Assembly: GCF_021173085.1 (NCBI RefSeq)
Contig: NZ_CP076413.1
Span: 2,294,001 to 2,358,000 of the forward strand
Direction of reading: 5' to 3'
Length of the DNA: 64,000 nucleotides
Source of the DNA: Ralstonia wenshanensis
GTDB taxonomy: Bacteria; Pseudomonadota; Gammaproteobacteria; Burkholderiales; Burkholderiaceae
Shown: in pieces, positions 19,298 to 28,412 of the stretch
Layout: each line of letters begins with the position of its first letter
Position numbering within the stretch: position 1 is the first letter of the stretch
The notes under the pieces: generated by a model
The model's database searches: none
Seen by the model: the letters and a program-made list of their open reading frames with translations, nothing else
Told to the model about the DNA's origin: nothing
Position numbers and translations under genes: made by a program

Positions 19298-20935
19298 CTA
19301 TTCTTTGAAGCGCGACGTGATCGGATACCGCCAGTCGCGCCCGAACGCCCGCTGCGTCACGCGGATGCCCACTGGCGCCTGACGCCGCTTGTACTCGTTG
19401 ATCTTGATGAGGCGCACGATCTTCTGCACGTCGGCCTCGGCAAACCCTGCAGCGATGATCTCGGCCACCGGCTGGTTCTGCTCCATGTAGCGCTGCACGA
19501 TGGCGTCGAGCGCGTCGTATTCGGGCAGGCTGTCCTGGTCAGTCTGGTTCTCGCGCAGTTCGGCCGACGGCGCGCGGGTCAGGATGCGCTCCGGAATCAC
19601 TTCCGACAACGCATTGCGGTAGCGGCACAGCCGGTAGACCAGCGTCTTGAAGATGTCCTTGATGACGGCGAAACCGCCGGCCATGTCACCGTACAAGGTG
19701 CAATAGCCGACTGCCATTTCGCTCTTGTTGCCGGTCGTCAGCACGATCCGGCCGCTCTTGTTGGACAGCGCCATCAGCAGCGTGCCGCGAATGCGCGCCT
19801 GGATGTTCTCTTCCGTCGCATCTTCGGGCAGCCCGCGGAACTCCTCCGCCAACGCGCCCTTGAATGCGTCGAACATCGGGCTGATGGCGATTTCGTCGTA
19901 CTGCACGCCCAGGCGGGCCGCCATGTCGCGGGCATCCACCCACGAGATATCTGCCGTGTAACGCGAGGGCATCATCACCGCGCGCACGCGATCGGCGCCC
20001 AGCGCATCGACGGCAATCGCCAGCACCAACGCTGAATCGACGCCACCCGACAAGCCGATGATCGCGCCCGGGAAGCCATTCTTGCCGAGGTAATCGCGCA
20101 CGCCCAGCTTGAGCGCCTCGTACACCCGGGCTTCAAGCGGAGCTTCCGGCACGATCGTGCCCGGCAGCGCGCGTGCGCCGTCGAACTGCGCGTAGCCGAC
20201 GCCCTCCACAAACTGCCCCATCCGCACGACGACGTTGCCTTCGGCATCAAGCACGAACGAGCCGCCATCGAAGACGAGCTCATCCTGCCCGCCGACCAGG
20301 TTCGCATACACATGCGGCAAGCCCGATTCCTTCACCCGGTCACCAATGATCCGTTCGCGCAGGTCTTCCTTGTCGAGGTGGTACGGCGAGGCATTGGGGA
20401 TCAGCACAACCTGCGCGCCGGCGGCCTTGGCGTAGGCCGTGGCCGTGGCATACCAGGCGTCTTCGCAGATGACGACGCCGAAGCGCGTGCCATCCACTTC
20501 AAACACAAAGGGCTCGGTGCCGGGCTGGAAGTAGCGCTTCTCGTCAAAAACCTCGTTGTTGGGCAGTTCCAGCTTGTTGTACCGGCCGACCACGCGGCCG
20601 TCCGCGACCACCGTGGCGCTGTTCGTCGGCTTTGGCAGCACGCCCGGCGCCGGGGCTTCCAGCGAGAGTTGCGGGTGCCCGATCAGCACGTGCAACCCCG
20701 GGAAGGCGGCCAGTTCGGCGATCAGCGCGTCGAGCGCGCGCGCGCTGGCATCGATAAAGGCCGGGCGCAGCAGCAGGTCTTCGGGCGGATAGCCCGTGAG
20801 CGACAGTTCGGGCGTGAGCAGAATGCGCGCACCAGCCTGGTGCGCTTCGCGCGCAGCGGCGACGATGCGGGCAGCATTGCCGGCGAAATCGCCGACGGTG
20901 CAGTTGATCTGGGCGAGAGCGACAGAGACGGTCAT
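19298..20935 (-). CDS. nadE: Glutamine-dependent NAD+ synthetase
   Basis: The 545-residue enzyme amidates deamido-NAD to NAD+ using glutamine. The N-terminal nitrilase-like glutaminase has the triad Glu (LTPELSLTGYPPEDLL), Lys (KLELPNNEVFDEKRYF) and Cys (VICEDAW). The C-terminal ATP-pyrophosphatase synthetase domain begins with GLSGGVDSALVLAIAVDALG. Start MTVSVALAQINCTVGDF at 20935. It heads the nadE-methyltransferase-PII run. PII control of two-domain NadE enzymes has been reported in Azospirillum, so proximity to a PII gene is meaningful. Confidence 0.95.
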   Translation of the reverse strand: MTVSVALAQINCTVGDFAGNAARIVAAAREAHQAGARILLTPELSLTGYPPEDLLLRPAFIDASARALDALIAELAAFPGLHVLIGHPQLSLEAPAPGVLPKPTNSATVVADGRVVGRYNKLELPNNEVFDEKRYFQPGTEPFVFEVDGTRFGVVICEDAWYATATAYAKAAGAQVVLIPNASPYHLDKEDLRERIIGDRVKESGLPHVYANLVGGQDELVFDGGSFVLDAEGNVVVRMGQFVEGVGYAQFDGARALPGTIVPEAPLEARVYEALKLGVRDYLGKNGFPGAIIGLSGGVDSALVLAIAVDALGADRVRAVMMPSRYTADISWVDARDMAARLGVQYDEIAISPMFDAFKGALAEEFRGLPEDATEENIQARIRGTLLMALSNKSGRIVLTTGNKSEMAVGYCTLYGDMAGGFAVIKDIFKTLVYRLCRYRNALSEVIPERILTRAPSAELRENQTDQDSLPEYDALDAIVQRYMEQNQPVAEIIAAGFAEADVQKIVRLIKINEYKRRQAPVGIRVTQRAFGRDWRYPITSRFKE

Positions 20936-20990
20936 GGGGGCAATGTGGATTGCAAGCGCGGCATTGGAAGCTGGAATTAGAATCGGCGGC

Positions 20991-22223
20991 ATGACCTCTC
21001 GCCCCCTTGCTCCCGAGCCCCAAGCGCGCGCTGGTTCGCGACACGAATTGGCCAATTATCGCACGCGACTTGTGACCGATCTGCGCGACATCGGCCGCAA
21101 TGCATGGGACGCCCTGCTCGCCCTGCAGCCCGAGGCGACGCCCTTCCTGCGCTTCGATTTCCTGCATGCGCTGCATGAAAGCGGCAGCGCATCGCCTGAC
21201 ACCGGCTGGTCGCCGCAATACCTGACGCTGTGGGAAGACGGCGCCGACGGCGAAGTGCTCGCTGCGGCCGTACCGCTGTATGTGAAGGGCCACTCCTATG
21301 GCGAGTACGTCTTCGACTGGGCGTGGGCCAATGCCTACGCGCAGCATGGGCTGGAGTACTACCCGAAATGGCTGTCGGCCGTACCGTTTACACCGGTACA
21401 GGGTGCGCGGTTGCTGGCGCGCGATGCGGCTGCGCGTGCGGCGCTGCTCGACACGTTGCTGGCGGTTGCGCGGCAGAGCGAGTTGTCATCGCTGCATGTG
21501 CTCTTTCCCACCGCTGGCGAGGCCGAGCAGATGCGTGCGGCCGGCATGCTGCTGCGGCAAGGGGTGCAGTTCCATTGGTGCAATCCGGGCTTCGCCAGCT
21601 TCGACGACTTTCTGGCCGCGCTGGAGCAGAAGAAGCGCAAGAACATCCGCGCCGAGCGCCGCCGCGTGCACGACGCCGGTATCACTTTCCGCCACGTGCC
21701 TGGCGCAGCGGCGACAGACGCCGACTGGCGCTTCTTCCACCGCTGCTATCGCACCACCTACCGCGAGCATCACTCGTCGCCGTATCTGAACCTCGAGTTC
21801 TTCCGCCAGATCGGCCAGACGATGCCGGAAAACCTCCTGCTGGTGGTCGCCTCGCGCAACGGCAACGACATCGCCAGCGCGCTACTGGTGGTTGACACGC
21901 GACCGGAAGCGTCGGTCATGTACGGCCGCTACTGGGGCGCGATCGAGTACCACCCTTGCCTGCACTTTGAGACGGCGTATTACCAGCCGCTGACGTACTG
22001 CATCGCGCACGGCATCCGCACATTCGAAGGTGGCGCGCAAGGCGAGCACAAGATGGCGCGCGGCTTTGAGCCGGTGGCGACGCTGTCGGCACACTGGCTG
22101 GCGCACCCGGCATTTGCCGATGCAGTGAGTAGGTTCCTCGACCGCGAAACGGCCGGTATGGAGGCGTACCTCGACGAACTGACAGACCGCTCGCCCTTCA
22201 GGCAGCGACCAGAATCGGATTAG
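20991..22223 (+). CDS. COG3146-family GNAT-fold acyltransferase
   Basis: A 410-residue protein of the DUF482/COG3146 family, which has a FemAB/GNAT-like fold. Characteristic segments are WDALLALQPEATPFLRFDFLHALHESG near the N-terminus, FDDFLAALEQKKRKNIRAERRRV in the middle, and YCIAHGIRTFEGGAQGEHKMARGFEPV near the C-terminus. The substrate is unknown. ATG at 20991 was chosen since the longer frame from 20796 overlaps the nadE start. It is divergent from nadE with 55 bp between them. Confidence 0.8.
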   Translation: MTSRPLAPEPQARAGSRHELANYRTRLVTDLRDIGRNAWDALLALQPEATPFLRFDFLHALHESGSASPDTGWSPQYLTLWEDGADGEVLAAAVPLYVKGHSYGEYVFDWAWANAYAQHGLEYYPKWLSAVPFTPVQGARLLARDAAARAALLDTLLAVARQSELSSLHVLFPTAGEAEQMRAAGMLLRQGVQFHWCNPGFASFDDFLAALEQKKRKNIRAERRRVHDAGITFRHVPGAAATDADWRFFHRCYRTTYREHHSSPYLNLEFFRQIGQTMPENLLLVVASRNGNDIASALLVVDTRPEASVMYGRYWGAIEYHPCLHFETAYYQPLTYCIAHGIRTFEGGAQGEHKMARGFEPVATLSAHWLAHPAFADAVSRFLDRETAGMEAYLDELTDRSPFRQRPESD

Positions 22224-22287
22224 CAGGAGAAAACAGCGGAGGCGGGAGAGGCAGCGTCCGCACGAACGGCGGACGCGGAGATGAAAC

Positions 22288-22479
22288 TTAGGGCGCGGCA
22301 GGCTTCTGGTGAGCGATCACGCAGTGCGCAGTGTTTGAATCCACCGCCACAGGGGCCGATGCGACGGCACGCTCGCCAGCGTGGGCAGCGTCCGGCGGCC
22401 CAACCAGCAGCGCCCACACAGTGAATGCGGCCATGGCCACAGCGGAAAGCACGGGAACGACAACGGTCTTGTTCAACAT
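22288..22479 (-). CDS. Small exported or membrane-anchored protein, function unknown
   Basis: A 63-residue peptide starting MLNKTVVVPVLSAVAMAAFTVW, a likely signal peptide or single membrane helix. The remaining 35 residues include SNTAHCVIAHQKPAAP, with a lone Cys. The codons have high third-position GC like the neighbours, which supports a real gene. No family recognised. It lies in the gap between the COG3146 gene and ppa. Confidence 0.45.
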   Translation of the reverse strand: MLNKTVVVPVLSAVAMAAFTVWALLVGPPDAAHAGERAVASAPVAVDSNTAHCVIAHQKPAAP

Positions 22480-22710
22480 CGCAGTACCAGGGGTTGGAGT
22501 CAAACTTGACGGGGAGTCTAGAGGGGCCGTTTCCGGTGGGCAAATGAGCGTTTCTTAAATCTCTGTGTAGCAGAACTACCGGGCGGTAAGTATGCACAAT
22601 TCGTGAAAAATACCATGGAACGCATACTGCAGCCCTGTCCCGGGTGCAAATGGCGGCCGGACGCGAGTCGACAAATCTCCGCGTGCTGCGCTGATGACCG
22701 CTTCGCAAAG

Positions 22711-22746
22711 AAAAAATCCCGGCGCTCCATCCGGAGGCCGGGATTT
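22711..22746 (-). terminator. Terminator of ppa
   Basis: Read on the minus strand, stem AAATCCCGGC / GCCGGGATTT is followed by a T-run. It starts about 35 bp beyond the ppa stop codon. Confidence 0.75.
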
Positions 22747-22781
22747 GTCAGACATGCCGTACGGCAAAATCCTGAAATCGC

Positions 22782-23309
22782 TTACTTCTTATAGTTGGCA
22801 ACGCCGTCGGCGATTTCCTTGTGGGCTTCTTCAATGCCGCCCCAGCCTTCGACCTTGACCCACTTGCCGGCTTCCAGCGCCTTGTAGTGCTCAAAGAAGT
22901 GCTTGATCTGGTCCAGCAGGTTCTGGCCGATGTCCGACAGGTCGGTCATGTGAGCCGTGGCCGGGCTCAGCTTGTTGACAGGCACGGCAACCAGCTTGGC
23001 GTCCACGCCGGACTCGTCCGTCATCTTGAGCATGCCCAGGGCACGGCAGCGCACCACGCAACCGTGGATGAGCGGGAACGGCGTGACGACCAGCACGTCG
23101 ACCGGGTCACCGTCGCCCGAGAGCGTCTGCGGGATGAAGCCGTAGTTGGCCGGGTAGCGCATGCCGGTGCCAACGAAGCGGTCCACGAACAGCAGACCGG
23201 TTTCCTTGTCGGCTTCGTACTTGACCGGGTCGCTTTGCGCCGGGATCTCGATGATGACGTTGAAGTCGTTGGGGATGTCCTTGCCCGGCGAGACGTTGTT
23301 GAAGCTCAT
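22782..23309 (-). CDS. ppa: Inorganic pyrophosphatase (family I)
   Basis: The 175-residue soluble enzyme hydrolyses pyrophosphate. The family signature DGDPVDVLV (metal-binding aspartates) is present, with [21 protein letters not shown] before it and [15 protein letters not shown] at the C-terminus. Length is normal for the hexameric bacterial type. Start [24 protein letters not shown]. Monocistronic, with its own terminator. Confidence 0.97.
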   Translation of the reverse strand: MSFNNVSPGKDIPNDFNVIIEIPAQSDPVKYEADKETGLLFVDRFVGTGMRYPANYGFIPQTLSGDGDPVDVLVVTPFPLIHGCVVRCRALGMLKMTDESGVDAKLVAVPVNKLSPATAHMTDLSDIGQNLLDQIKHFFEHYKALEAGKWVKVEGWGGIEEAHKEIADGVANYKK

Positions 23310-23478
23310 GGAAATGCTCCGGAATGCGCGAAGTGCGTAAAAACGCGACGCAAATGGTTAGAAAGAAGCGTGAAAAACTGTCGGCGGGCATTATAGCTCC
23401 TGACACCCGGCCGCTTCCCCTGACAACGCCGCGCCCGTGCGAAAATCGCGCGTTGCCGATCTTTTGCAGGAACCCCCC

Positions 23479-24915
23479 ATGCATGCCCAGCACTTCATCG
23501 CCAACCGTCTGATGTCGCCCGACTCGGGGATGCGCATCAAGGTGTTCGATCCGTCCGACGGCCAATCCTTTGCCGAGATTGCGCGCGGCAACGCCACCGA
23601 CATCAGCGTGGCCGTGCATGCGGCACGGCGTGCGTTCGAGGGCGTCTGGGGCCAGTTGGCGCCTGCCGAGCGCGGCCGCTTGCTGATGCGCGTGGCCCTG
23701 CGCCTGGCCGATCACGAAGAAGAACTGGCCCGCCTGGAAGCCCGCGACACCGGCAAGCCCATGCGCCAGGCGCGCGCCGACGCCCGCGCCGTGGCCCGCT
23801 ACTTCGAGTTCTACGCCGGTGCGGCCGACAAGCTGCACGGGCAAACCATCCCCTACCCGGCCGATACCACGGTGCTGACCGTGCGTGAGCCGCATGGCGT
23901 GACGGCGCACATCATCCCGTGGAACTACCCGATGCAGATCTTCGGGCGCAGCGTGGGCGCCGCATTGGCAGCGGGCAACGCGTGCGTGGTCAAGCCGGCG
24001 GAAGACGCATGCCTGTCGATCCTGCGCGTGGCCGAGCTAGCCGCCGAGGCAGGCCTGCCCGATGGCGCACTCAACATCGTGACCGGCTATGGCCACGAAG
24101 CGGGTGCTGCACTGGCGGCGCATCCCGGGATCAACCATGTGTCGTTCACAGGGTCACCGGAAACGGGCAAGGCGATTGTGCGTGCGGCCGCTGAAAACCA
24201 CGTGCCCGTGACGCTGGAGCTGGGCGGCAAGTCTCCGCAGATCGTGTTTTCAGATGCCGATCTGGAAGCGGCCATTCCCGCCGTGGTGAACGGCATCATC
24301 CAGAACGCCGGGCAGACGTGCTCCGCCGGCAGCCGCGTGCTGATCGAGCGCAGCATCTACGAGGCGATGCTGGACCGGTTGGCCACGGTGTTCGAATCCA
24401 TCAGGGTCGGCCCGTCGTCGCTGGACCTGGATTGCGGCCCGCTCATCAATCCCAAGCAGCAGCAGCGCGTGTGGGATTTCGTCTCGGATGCGCAGCACGC
24501 CAACATTCCGGTGATGGCGCAGGGCCAGGTGGTGCCCGAGGCGCCCGAGACCGGCTACTACCAGGCGCCGATGCTGCTGCGCGATGTGCCGCACACGCAT
24601 CGCCTCGCGCAGCAGGAAGTGTTCGGCCCGCTGCTGGCTGCCATGCCGTTCGATAGCGAAGCCGAAGCGCTTGCCCTGGCCAACGGCACACCGTACGGCC
24701 TGGTGGCCGGCGTGTGGACGAACGACGGCGGCCGCCAGATGCGCCTCGCGCGCAAGCTCAGGGCCGGTCAGGTCTTCATCAACAATTACGGAGCGGGTGG
24801 CGGCGTTGAATTGCCCTTCGGCGGAACGGGCCAATCGGGTCACGGGCGCGAAAAGGGCTTTGAAGCGCTCTACGGCTTCACCACGCTCAAGACCATCGCC
24901 ATCCGCCACGGTTAA
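23479..24915 (+). CDS. NAD(P)-dependent aldehyde dehydrogenase family protein
   Basis: A 478-residue enzyme with the full aldehyde dehydrogenase fold. The general base Glu247 is in TLELGGKSPQ and the nucleophile Cys281 in NAGQTCSAGSRVL. The cofactor region IIPWNYPMQIFGRSVGAALAAGN is intact. It leads a probable operon with an SDR and an MFS transporter: the SDR starts 39 bp downstream. The aldehyde substrate is unknown. The set looks like a small catabolic module for an imported carboxylate or alcohol. Confidence 0.88.
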   Translation: MHAQHFIANRLMSPDSGMRIKVFDPSDGQSFAEIARGNATDISVAVHAARRAFEGVWGQLAPAERGRLLMRVALRLADHEEELARLEARDTGKPMRQARADARAVARYFEFYAGAADKLHGQTIPYPADTTVLTVREPHGVTAHIIPWNYPMQIFGRSVGAALAAGNACVVKPAEDACLSILRVAELAAEAGLPDGALNIVTGYGHEAGAALAAHPGINHVSFTGSPETGKAIVRAAAENHVPVTLELGGKSPQIVFSDADLEAAIPAVVNGIIQNAGQTCSAGSRVLIERSIYEAMLDRLATVFESIRVGPSSLDLDCGPLINPKQQQRVWDFVSDAQHANIPVMAQGQVVPEAPETGYYQAPMLLRDVPHTHRLAQQEVFGPLLAAMPFDSEAEALALANGTPYGLVAGVWTNDGGRQMRLARKLRAGQVFINNYGAGGGVELPFGGTGQSGHGREKGFEALYGFTTLKTIAIRHG

Positions 24916-24954
24916 GGCGCAACGCAGCATCCACCCACAACACGAGGAGACATC

Positions 24955-25713
24955 ATGCGGCTTGCCGGCAAAATCGCCATCGTGACGGGCGCGGGTTCGG
25001 GTTTTGGAGAGGGCATTGCCAACACCTTTGCCCGCGAGGGCGCGCGCGTCGTCGTCAATGACTTGAATGCGGAGGCCGGTGAACGCGTGGCCAGCGCCAT
25101 TCGCGTGGCCGGCGGCGATGCACATTTCGTGCAGGCCGACGTCTCGAATGGGGACTCCGTCGCCAAACTGCTCGGCGCCACGCTGGCGCGCTATGGCGAT
25201 CTGCACATCGTCGTGAACAATGCCGGCACCACGCACAAGAACAAGCCGCTGCTGCAGATCACCGAAGACGAGTTCGACCGCGTGATGGCCGTCAACGTGA
25301 AGAGCATTTACTGGACGGCGCATCACATCGTCCCGCACTTCCGCGAGCGCGGCGGCGGCGTGTTCGTCAATGTGGCGTCCACGGCGGGCATCCGGCCCCG
25401 CCCCGGGCTCGTCTGGTACAACGCGAGCAAGGGCGCTGTCATCACGGCCAGCAAGGCGATGGCGGCGGAGCTTGGCCCCGACAAGATCCGCGTGAACTGC
25501 GTGAACCCGGTGATGGGCGCCACGGGCCTCATCGAGCAGTTCATGGGCGTACCCGACACGCCCGAGAACCGGGCGCGCTTCCTGGCGACGATCCCGATGG
25601 GGCGGCTTTCCACGCCGCAGGATGTAGCCAACGCATGCCTGTATCTGGCGTCGGACGAAGCCGAGTTCATTACCGGCACATGCCTGGAAGTGGACGGCGG
25701 GCGCTGCGTATAA
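24955..25713 (+). CDS. SDR-family oxidoreductase (FabG-like)
   Basis: The 252-residue short-chain dehydrogenase has the nucleotide-binding TGAGSGFGEGIA, the structural NNAG, and the catalytic Ser (NVASTAG) with YNASK (Tyr-x3-Lys). The C-terminal FITGTCLEVDGGRCV is typical of classical SDRs. ATG at 24955 is preceded by CGAGGAGA. It lies between the aldehyde dehydrogenase and the ACS-type transporter gene, and probably oxidises or reduces an intermediate of the same pathway. Confidence 0.88.
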   Translation: MRLAGKIAIVTGAGSGFGEGIANTFAREGARVVVNDLNAEAGERVASAIRVAGGDAHFVQADVSNGDSVAKLLGATLARYGDLHIVVNNAGTTHKNKPLLQITEDEFDRVMAVNVKSIYWTAHHIVPHFRERGGGVFVNVASTAGIRPRPGLVWYNASKGAVITASKAMAAELGPDKIRVNCVNPVMGATGLIEQFMGVPDTPENRARFLATIPMGRLSTPQDVANACLYLASDEAEFITGTCLEVDGGRCV

Positions 25714-25835
25714 ACCCTGCCGGCGGGCGTCTTGGCGCGCCCGTCCGAGAAGCGCAGAATGCTGTGGCGGTTTTCCGGGCCGAGGTAGGTAACGAGGAGC
25801 ACTCGGCCTGAACTCACAATAACGCTGGAGACCCG

Positions 25836-27170
25836 ATGGCCATCACCACCCCACCCACCTCACCGGTCGGCGGCGCAGGCACGCTGACGAGCCAATCCAC
25901 AAGTGCATTTGAAGAAGCCACCTACCGCAAGGTGACGTGGCGCCTGGTTCCGTTCCTGCTGCTGTGCTACGTGGTCGCGTACCTCGATCGCGTCAACGTG
26001 GGCTTTGCCAAGCTGCAGATGCTGAACGACCTCAAGTTCAGCGAGACCATCTACGGCCTGGGCGCGGGCATCTTCTTCATCGGCTACTTCCTCTTTGAAG
26101 TGCCGAGCAACGTGATCCTGCACCGCGTGGGCGCGCGTATCTGGATCGCGCGGATCATGATCTCGTGGGGCATCATCTCGGCGGCCATGATGTTCGTGAC
26201 CACGCCGGCCATGTTCTACGTGATGCGCTTTCTGCTGGGTCTGGCAGAGGCGGGCTTCTTCCCAGGCATCATCCTGTACCTCACGTATTGGTATCCGGCG
26301 CAGCGGCGCGGGCGCACCACCACCTTCTTCATGACGGCGATTGCGTTGTCGGGCGTGATCGGGGGCCCCATCTCGGGCTGGGCGATGAAGGCGTTTGGCG
26401 GCGTTTACGGCCTGGCCGGCTGGCAGTGGATGTTCCTGATCGAGGGCATTCCGTCGATCATCGTCGGCATCTTCGTGCTGGCCTATCTTGACGATCGCAT
26501 CAGCCACGCGAAGTGGCTGACCGACGAAGAGAAAGCGCTGCTCGCCCGCAACATCGCCGCGGAAGACGCCGAGAAAGAAGACCCGCCCATCCGCACCGTC
26601 ATGGCCAGCCCGCGCGTGTGGCTGATGAGCCTGATCTACTTCAGCTTCGTGATGGGCTTGTACGGCGTGAGCTTCTGGCTGCCGACACTGATCAAGCAGA
26701 CCGGCGTGGCAGATCCCTTCTCGGTGGGCTTGCTGACGGCGATTCCGTACGGCGCGGCAGTCGTCGCCATGGTCTTGGTGGCCCGCAGCGCCGACCGCCT
26801 GCGTGAGCGCCGGTGGCACATCGCGATTCCCGCAGTGGTGGGGGCAATCGGCCTCGTATTGTCGGCCGTGTGGCACACCGACACCACGCTCGCCATGGCC
26901 GCCCTCACGCTCGGCACCATGGGCATCCTGACCACGTTACCGCTGTTCTGGAGCCTGCCGACTGCGTTCCTGGCCGGCACGGGCGCTGCCGCTGGCATTG
27001 CGCTCATCAATTCGCTGGGCAACCTTGCGGGCTTCCTGAGCCCCTACGCCGTCGGCTGGCTGAAAGACGCCACGCAGAGCACAGATTCCGGCATGTACTT
27101 GCTGGCTGCATCGATGGTGCTGGGTGCGATCCTCACGCTTTCTGTACCGGCACGGATGGTGAACAAATAG
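25836..27170 (+). CDS. MFS transporter, anion:cation symporter (ACS) family
   Basis: A 444-residue inner-membrane protein with 12 predicted helices. The N-terminus LLCYVVAYLDRVNVGFAKLQM and the segment LGAGIFFIGYFLFEVPSNVIL are diagnostic of the ACS/phthalate permease family, which takes up organic anions such as tartrate, hexuronates or aromatic acids. It ends the aldehyde dehydrogenase-SDR-transporter set and is followed by a strong bidirectional terminator. The substrate is unknown. Confidence 0.88.
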   Translation: MAITTPPTSPVGGAGTLTSQSTSAFEEATYRKVTWRLVPFLLLCYVVAYLDRVNVGFAKLQMLNDLKFSETIYGLGAGIFFIGYFLFEVPSNVILHRVGARIWIARIMISWGIISAAMMFVTTPAMFYVMRFLLGLAEAGFFPGIILYLTYWYPAQRRGRTTTFFMTAIALSGVIGGPISGWAMKAFGGVYGLAGWQWMFLIEGIPSIIVGIFVLAYLDDRISHAKWLTDEEKALLARNIAAEDAEKEDPPIRTVMASPRVWLMSLIYFSFVMGLYGVSFWLPTLIKQTGVADPFSVGLLTAIPYGAAVVAMVLVARSADRLRERRWHIAIPAVVGAIGLVLSAVWHTDTTLAMAALTLGTMGILTTLPLFWSLPTAFLAGTGAAAGIALINSLGNLAGFLSPYAVGWLKDATQSTDSGMYLLAASMVLGAILTLSVPARMVNK

Positions 27171-27186
27171 GCGACGCCACCGGCAA

Positions 27187-27218
27187 GAAAAAAGGCCGGG
27201 GTGACCCCGGCCTTTTTC
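27187..27218. terminator. Bidirectional terminator between the ACS transporter and hemY
   Basis: Stem GGCCGGGG / CCCCGGCC with a 3-base loop, flanked by A7 and T5 runs. It serves both converging transcripts. The hemY stop codon (27217-27219) overlaps its edge. Confidence 0.85.
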
Positions 27219-28410
27219 ATTTGACTGCAAGCAATGCGCTTTGCCGGTAGTGGCGCTGCGCGTCTTCCATGCGCTCGGTCTGCTCGAACATCTGTGCAAG
27301 CGCCAGATGTGCATGGGCGCGGAGGTTGCCGGAGTGATCCGCATCGGCATACTTCAATGCCGACTCCAGGTTCGACTGCGACTTCCCCCAGAGCTGCTCC
27401 TTGAAGCACAGCATGCCGAGCGTGTAGAACAGATCGGCATCCACCGGATGCTGGGCGAGCCATTTCTCGGCTTGCTGGATCAGCGGCAGCGCCTTGCCCG
27501 GCACCGCGCAATCGGCATAGCGGCGGATCAGGCGGCTATCCCAATGCGTCTTCAGACCGTCTTCGACGATGCGCTTGGCGTCATCGGTGCGGCCAAGCTG
27601 CGCGAAATACAGCGCGGCCTGCGACGCAATGCGCGGCGAGCGGCGTTCTTCCGTGGTCAGCTCGCGCCAGAAGCTGTTCAGCGCATCGGCATCGTGGCGG
27701 CGCTCGGCCAGCAGCGTTTCACACGCCATCTGCTTGAGTCGGGCGGCCAGCACGGAATGGATGGCGTTGCGCTTTTCCAGGGCGCGCGTCAGGCGCAGCA
27801 CCTCGCTCCAGTTCTTCAGATGCTGATGCGCACGCAGGGCAATGCGTTGCGCCTGAATCTGCCGCGAGCCCTGCGATTGCAGTTGCGCGATCTTCTCCAG
27901 CGCACCTTCCGCATCACGTGCGTCGACCAGCAATTCGGCCATCGACACAAGCTTCGCCTGCTCTCGATCGGGCGAGGAGACTTCGGCCATCCACGCATCG
28001 CGGCGTTCGGTCTCCTGCATGCGGTGTGCGGCACGGGCACCGATCAGCGCGGCCGTCTCGCGCTGAGGTTCCCAAGCCTGCGCTTCTCGCGCCTGGCGCT
28101 CCGCATGGCCAAAGCGCCCGGCAAACAGGCTTTCCATTGCCTCGCGCAGCGCGGCAGATGCCTTGAGGATGCGATTGCGCTCGCGATACGCCGCAGCACG
28201 CGCCGGCATACCGGCCACATGGTGGAAAAGGCGCATCACAAGATGCAGCACCACAAACGTCGCCAGCAGCGCCGCCAGCACGAAATTGAGCGACATCTCC
28301 ACCCGGTACGGCGGGTAGAACAGCACGACGTTGCTCAGGTTCAGTTCCGTAAACAGTGCCAGCCCGACGGCGGCGGCAAACAGGAGCGCGACCCAGAATA
28401 CCCAGCGCAT
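27217..28410 (-). CDS. hemY: HemY-like TPR membrane protein of the haem gene cluster
   Basis: A 397-residue inner-membrane protein with two N-terminal helices (WVFWVALLFAAAVGLALF and VLAALLATFVVLHLVM) and a C-terminal tetratricopeptide region. It is the proteobacterial HemY_N family, not protoporphyrinogen oxidase. Its exact role in haem biosynthesis is unsettled. ATG at 28410 is used: AGGAG lies six bases upstream, while a GTG two codons earlier would overlap that ribosome site. It starts two bases after the hemDX stop, so it is translationally close to it. Confidence 0.9.
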   Translation of the reverse strand: MRWVFWVALLFAAAVGLALFTELNLSNVVLFYPPYRVEMSLNFVLAALLATFVVLHLVMRLFHHVAGMPARAAAYRERNRILKASAALREAMESLFAGRFGHAERQAREAQAWEPQRETAALIGARAAHRMQETERRDAWMAEVSSPDREQAKLVSMAELLVDARDAEGALEKIAQLQSQGSRQIQAQRIALRAHQHLKNWSEVLRLTRALEKRNAIHSVLAARLKQMACETLLAERRHDADALNSFWRELTTEERRSPRIASQAALYFAQLGRTDDAKRIVEDGLKTHWDSRLIRRYADCAVPGKALPLIQQAEKWLAQHPVDADLFYTLGMLCFKEQLWGKSQSNLESALKYADADHSGNLRAHAHLALAQMFEQTERMEDAQRHYRQSALLAVK

Positions 28411-28412
28411 GC

